DNA of 9,125 nucleotides from Caldisericota bacterium (GTDB taxonomy: Bacteria; CAIJMQ01; JAADFP01). Under the pieces are notes generated by a model. It searched no databases. It was given only the letters and a program-made list of their open reading frames with translations, and was not told where the DNA came from. Numbering within the stretch: the stretch's first letter is position 1; each line of letters begins with the position of its first letter. Made by a program: the position numbers and the translations under genes. The stretch is taken from contig JAADFP010000051.1 in assembly GCA_013152825.1 (NCBI GenBank), forward strand, positions 1 to 9,125, read 5' to 3'. This document shows, piece by piece, positions 7,268 to 9,125 of this stretch.

Positions 7268-8061
7268 GGGATACCCAGGGTGCGGAATTTTTTTAATATG
7301 CTGACTCTTCTCAAACTTACCATGTCTCTGAACAATGTTCTTATTTCCCTGGCTCCCGTGTCCAGAACCAGGTCTTCCACGCCCATTTGTTTCACCTTCT
7401 CTACCAGGGGAATTAATTTTTCTATCCCTTCGGCTTTTACGGCCAGGGGTACATGAAATTCCTTAGCCAGTTTAGTCATAGCTGCAAGGTTGTCTTCTTC
7501 TGCCGCGTAGATAAGGGGGCGAGAATCCGATATTTCTTTTAGAACCTTTTCCAGGTTTTCGGGAGTTTTACTTACCAGAATCACTGCTTTCCGGGCGGAT
7601 AGTGCTTTCCTTGCCAGTTCCAGGAATTTGCCTTTACCCTTATCTTCCACTGCTATCAGATTTGCTGCTATCAGATTTGCTTTTAGGGTCAGGCCCACCC
7701 GCTCGTATTCAAGGGTTTTAAGTCTGTTTATGCGTTCTTCTATTTCTTGCTCATTCATATCCTCTGAGATGAGGGTGCCTATTCCAGTGGGATTGTAGAA
7801 GGTCTTCTCATGGCGGAATAGCACTATCTCTCCTCCCAGTTTCAGCTCGGATTCACCCTTGCCAAGGGTGACGGTTTTTATGGGAGGAGCAGAAGATTCC
7901 TGCAGTTTTGCTTTGGATTCTTCGCTCACATCCGGGCACTTGTCCAGGGATACTTTTCCCATGGCCAGTTGCATGGCAAAGGCTAAGCAGGTGGGGAAGC
8001 CGCATTTTTTGCAGTTGGTTTTGGGCAGAAGTTTGAATATTTCCAGAGCATTCAGTCCCAT
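7243..8061 (-). CDS. acsC: AcsC, N-terminal part (CFeSP large subunit, frameshifted)
   Basis: AcsC (CdhE-type gamma subunit) carries a [4Fe-4S] cluster and, with AcsD, the corrinoid that shuttles the methyl group from AcsE to acetyl-CoA synthase. The N terminus has the diagnostic cluster motif C17-x2-C20-x4-C25-x16-C42, followed by GGEIVLFRHEKTFYNPT and a TIM-barrel region. The frame ends after 272 residues (LGIPQFLLPED, then TGA) because one base is missing near 7268-7270; the last six residues are out of frame. The start ATG (8059-8061) has a perfect AGGAGG (8069-8074) seven bases upstream, inside vapC, and the first 10 nt overlap the end of vapC. A 15-bp tandem duplication lies within this part. 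Confidence 0.93.
   Translation of the reverse strand: MGLNALEIFKLLPKTNCKKCGFPTCLAFAMQLAMGKVSLDKCPDVSEESKAKLQESSAPPIKTVTLGKGESELKLGGEIVLFRHEKTFYNPTGIGTLISEDMNEQEIEERINRLKTLEYERVGLTLKANLIAANLIAVEDKGKGKFLELARKALSARKAVILVSKTPENLEKVLKEISDSRPLIYAAEEDNLAAMTKLAKEFHVPLAVKAEGIEKLIPLVEKVKQMGVEDLVLDTGAREIRTLFRDMVSLRRVSILKKFRTLGIPQFLLPED
7268..7270 (-). other. acsC: Frameshift site in acsC at a G run
   Basis: The plus strand reads TTGTGGGATACC. Adding one G gives coding-strand ATC CCC ACA ATT, that is GIPTISFT, which runs straight into the C-terminal frame and fits the family. As written, the frame reads GIPQFLLPED and stops. The lesion is of the same type and direction as the one in cooC. Confidence 0.82.
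7651..7680 (-). repeat. Perfect 15-bp tandem duplication inside acsC
   Basis: TGCTATCAGATTTGC occurs twice back to back (7651-7665 and 7666-7680) with no mismatch. It is in frame and encodes ANLIA twice in KANLIAANLIAVEDK, adding five residues next to a strand of the TIM barrel. Perfect identity points to a recent slippage event or an assembly artefact. Confidence 0.9.
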
Positions 8062-8486
8062 TTTTCAACCTCCTTCAGTAATTGTACCCCTTTTATATTT
8101 TTTATTTTTCTATATAATTTCTCGTCAGCAGTAATAAAAGGGAAGTTTAATATCTCCGCAAGAGAAATAAAGCAACTATCGTAGAAGGTTATTTTGTATC
8201 TCTCGGCAAGGAGAAGAGTGTTTGTGGCTAATTCAGGTGTTAAGGAGTACACTTCCAAACCGAGAGCATATAAACTCTTCAGATATTCTTCTTTTTCTTC
8301 TACTTTTATATTTTTTTTGAGAGAGAAGGCATTCCCTATTTCATAAAAAACCAAGATAGGGATATGTATTCGTATCTCTCCTGTAGAAAACTTTTCCAGA
8401 AGATAAAGAGCTTCTTCTATATAAGGTTCGTCTTGGTGGCGATACCATTTGAATATTACGGAGGTATCCAAGATATAATTTTTCAT
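8052..8486 (-). CDS. PIN-domain ribonuclease toxin (VapC-like)
   Basis: The 144-residue protein is a PIN-domain nuclease of the VapC type; family members cut RNA (often tRNA or rRNA) with a metal-binding acidic cluster. The expected acidic residues are all present: D7 (ILDTSVIFKWY), E49 (FYEIGNAF), D103 (TFYDSCFISLA) and D121 (FITADEKL), so it looks active. Its ATG overlaps the stop of the antitoxin gene as TAATG; no clear ribosome binding site of its own is seen, suggesting translational coupling. Its last 10 nt overlap acsC. Hand counts of two 60-base lines here give about 27% and 38% GC, against 42-58% in sampled acs lines, consistent with acquisition. The cellular RNA target cannot be told. 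Confidence 0.85.
   Translation of the reverse strand: MKNYILDTSVIFKWYRHQDEPYIEEALYLLEKFSTGEIRIHIPILVFYEIGNAFSLKKNIKVEEKEEYLKSLYALGLEVYSLTPELATNTLLLAERYKITFYDSCFISLAEILNFPFITADEKLYRKIKNIKGVQLLKEVEKWD
8069..8074 (-). promoter_or_regulatory. Ribosome binding site of acsC, inside vapC
   Basis: The minus strand reads AGGAGG, seven bases before the acsC ATG at 8061. It lies within the final codons of vapC, so ribosomes finishing the toxin pass directly over the acsC start. Confidence 0.8.
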
Positions 8487-8752
8487 TATTTGATGATTCT
8501 TTTATCTCGCATCTCTCGAATTATCTGGCTGGCTTCCTTTTCTCCCTTCCATTTATATGCATTCTTTCTTATATATTGGATAGCCTTTTTCCTCTCCAGG
8601 TTTTTCGCAGCAGAAGAAAAACCTCCATGTGTGACAAAATACTCTCTTAGAGATTCTCTTATTAGCTCACTTCTTGTGCGATGTTCTTTCTTAGCTAAAG
8701 TGTCTATCTCTTCTAAGAATTCTTGAGGTATAGAAATCATCACCTTACTCAT
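8486..8752 (-). CDS. Ribbon-helix-helix antitoxin (VapB/CopG-like)
   Basis: The N terminus MSKVMISIPQEFLEEIDTLAKKEHRTRSELIRESLREYF is a typical ribbon-helix-helix DNA-binding domain: a short strand, then two helices with the RTRSELIRE turn. The remaining residues (about 45-88) are charged and helical, as expected for a toxin-binding tail that covers the PIN active site. An upstream in-frame ATG at 8782 would add ten residues (MIKFTQGGDD). I choose 8752 because the family normally starts right at this strand, because GGGGGGTGA (8757-8765) sits just before it as a ribosome binding site, and because a likely promoter puts the transcript start downstream of 8782. The protein, alone or with the toxin, should repress its own promoter. 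Confidence 0.85.
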   Translation of the reverse strand: MSKVMISIPQEFLEEIDTLAKKEHRTRSELIRESLREYFVTHGGFSSAAKNLERKKAIQYIRKNAYKWKGEKEASQIIREMRDKRIIK

Positions 8753-8763
8753 ATCGTCACCCC

Positions 8764-8786
8764 CCTGGGTAAATTTTATCACCAGG
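8764..8786. promoter_or_regulatory. Putative operator (inverted repeat) over the vapB promoter
   Basis: CCTGG (8764-8768) and CCAGG (8782-8786) form an inverted repeat with 13 bases between the arms. It spans the -10 box and the predicted transcript start, the usual position for autorepression by a ribbon-helix-helix antitoxin. The arms are only 5 bp, so chance cannot be excluded. Confidence 0.45.
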
Positions 8787-8801
8787 TATATAATGTTTCA
8801 A
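8773..8801 (-). promoter_or_regulatory. Putative sigma70-type promoter of vapB-vapC-acsC
   Basis: On the minus strand TTGAAA (8796-8801; 5 of 6 to TTGACA) is followed after exactly 17 bases by TAAAAT (8773-8778; 5 of 6 to TATAAT), preceded by TGA as in extended -10 elements. The transcript would begin near 8766, just before the ribosome binding site of vapB. It lies between the acsB stop and vapB, so it could drive vapB, vapC and acsC separately from acsB. Confidence 0.6.
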
Positions 8802-8814
8802 TACTTTTTATATA

Positions 8815-9125
8815 CTAAATCAGTGGTTCCATTTCCAGCGCAGGATGTTTTTTCTCCTGTAGGAAGGTAAGTATCTCTTCCTCGGTTACTCCTACTGTCT
8901 CATCGGCAATCATTTCCGGTAAATCAGGCATACCGATTTCTTCACATCTTTTGACCAGTCTATCCCAGATTTCTTCCTTGAGCATTTTAGGCATCCATAC
9001 CAGTCTCTTGATGCCTCCCTCAGAAGCAATAAATTTCTTCTGGGTGATATTAAATTTTGAGTGTCCCAGGAATCCGGGGTTCTGTTTGCCTCCTCCAATG
9101 GTACCTGCCAGTGTGGTAAATTTCA
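8815..9125 (-). CDS. acsB: Acetyl-CoA synthase AcsB, C-terminal end (partial)
   Basis: This is the last 102 codons of the CODH/ACS beta subunit (acetyl-CoA synthase, CdhC-type), which condenses CO, CFeSP-bound methyl and CoA. The frame reads KFTTLAGTIGGGKQNPGFLGH, SKFNITQKKFIASEGGIKRLVWMPK, IADETVGVTEEEILTFLQEKKHPAL and ends MEPLI before TAG (8815-8817). GG...PGF.G, KKFI...GG..R.VWMPK, IADET and EKKHPAL are signatures of the ACS C-terminal A-cluster domain as I know it. The nickel/iron A-cluster cysteines lie further upstream and are off the edge, as is the start. It precedes vapB by 62 bases to the chosen start. A different frame on the same strand (8910-9098) is a shadow of this gene. Confidence 0.92.
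   Translation of the reverse strand, partial: KFTTLAGTIGGGKQNPGFLGHSKFNITQKKFIASEGGIKRLVWMPKMLKEEIWDRLVKRCEEIGMPDLPEMIADETVGVTEEEILTFLQEKKHPALEMEPLI

Noticed and set aside
8910..9098. 62-residue minus-strand open frame starting MEEANRTPDSW
   Set aside because: It is in a different frame from the clear AcsB C-terminal reading on the same strand and shows no family features.

Overview
The window carries a bacterial Wood-Ljungdahl (reductive acetyl-CoA) gene cluster, almost all on the minus strand. Read 5'->3' on that strand, from the right edge leftward, the order is: 3' end of acsB (acetyl-CoA synthase), a small vapB-vapC-type toxin-antitoxin pair, acsC (large subunit of the corrinoid iron-sulfur protein, CFeSP), a class I SAM methyltransferase, then (after a plus-strand Ser/Thr kinase) acsE (methyl-H4folate:CFeSP methyltransferase), acsV (reductive activator of the corrinoid protein) and cooC (nickel-insertion ATPase). 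The host is therefore an anaerobe that makes or oxidises acetyl-CoA through CO dehydrogenase/acetyl-CoA synthase. The kinase, with DLG in place of DFG, a GYF-like C-terminal domain and a tail anchor, recalls the kinases common in Planctomycetota and related deep-branching phyla. The taxon cannot be fixed from sequence reading alone.

Layout: 1-194 is non-coding and holds a degenerate 7-bp tandem repeat. cooC, acsV and acsE (195-3752) form a tight operon with 4-nt start/stop overlaps. A 103-bp divergent region (3759-3861) separates it from the kinase gene (3862-5586, plus strand), which converges on the methyltransferase gene (5628-6674). acsC (6707-8061), vapC, vapB and acsB follow to the right edge.

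Two core genes are broken as written. cooC and acsC each carry a single-base frameshift, and in both cases adding one G to a plus-strand G run (464-467 and 7268-7270) restores a full-length family protein. Two identical lesions of this kind look more like homopolymer sequencing undercalls than decay, but that needs raw reads.

The most unusual arrangement is the toxin-antitoxin pair between acsB and acsC. vapC overlaps the start of acsC by 10 nt and contains the acsC ribosome binding site. A strong sigma70-like promoter with an inverted repeat over its -10 box lies just before vapB. acsC may thus be read from a toxin-antitoxin promoter that its antitoxin represses. acsD, the usual partner of acsC, and acsA are not in the window.

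Together AcsE moves a methyl group from methyltetrahydrofolate to the cobalt of CFeSP (AcsC with AcsD), AcsB joins that methyl to CO and CoA, AcsV re-reduces cobalt that has slipped to the inactive Co(II) state, and CooC supplies nickel to the CODH/ACS metalloclusters.
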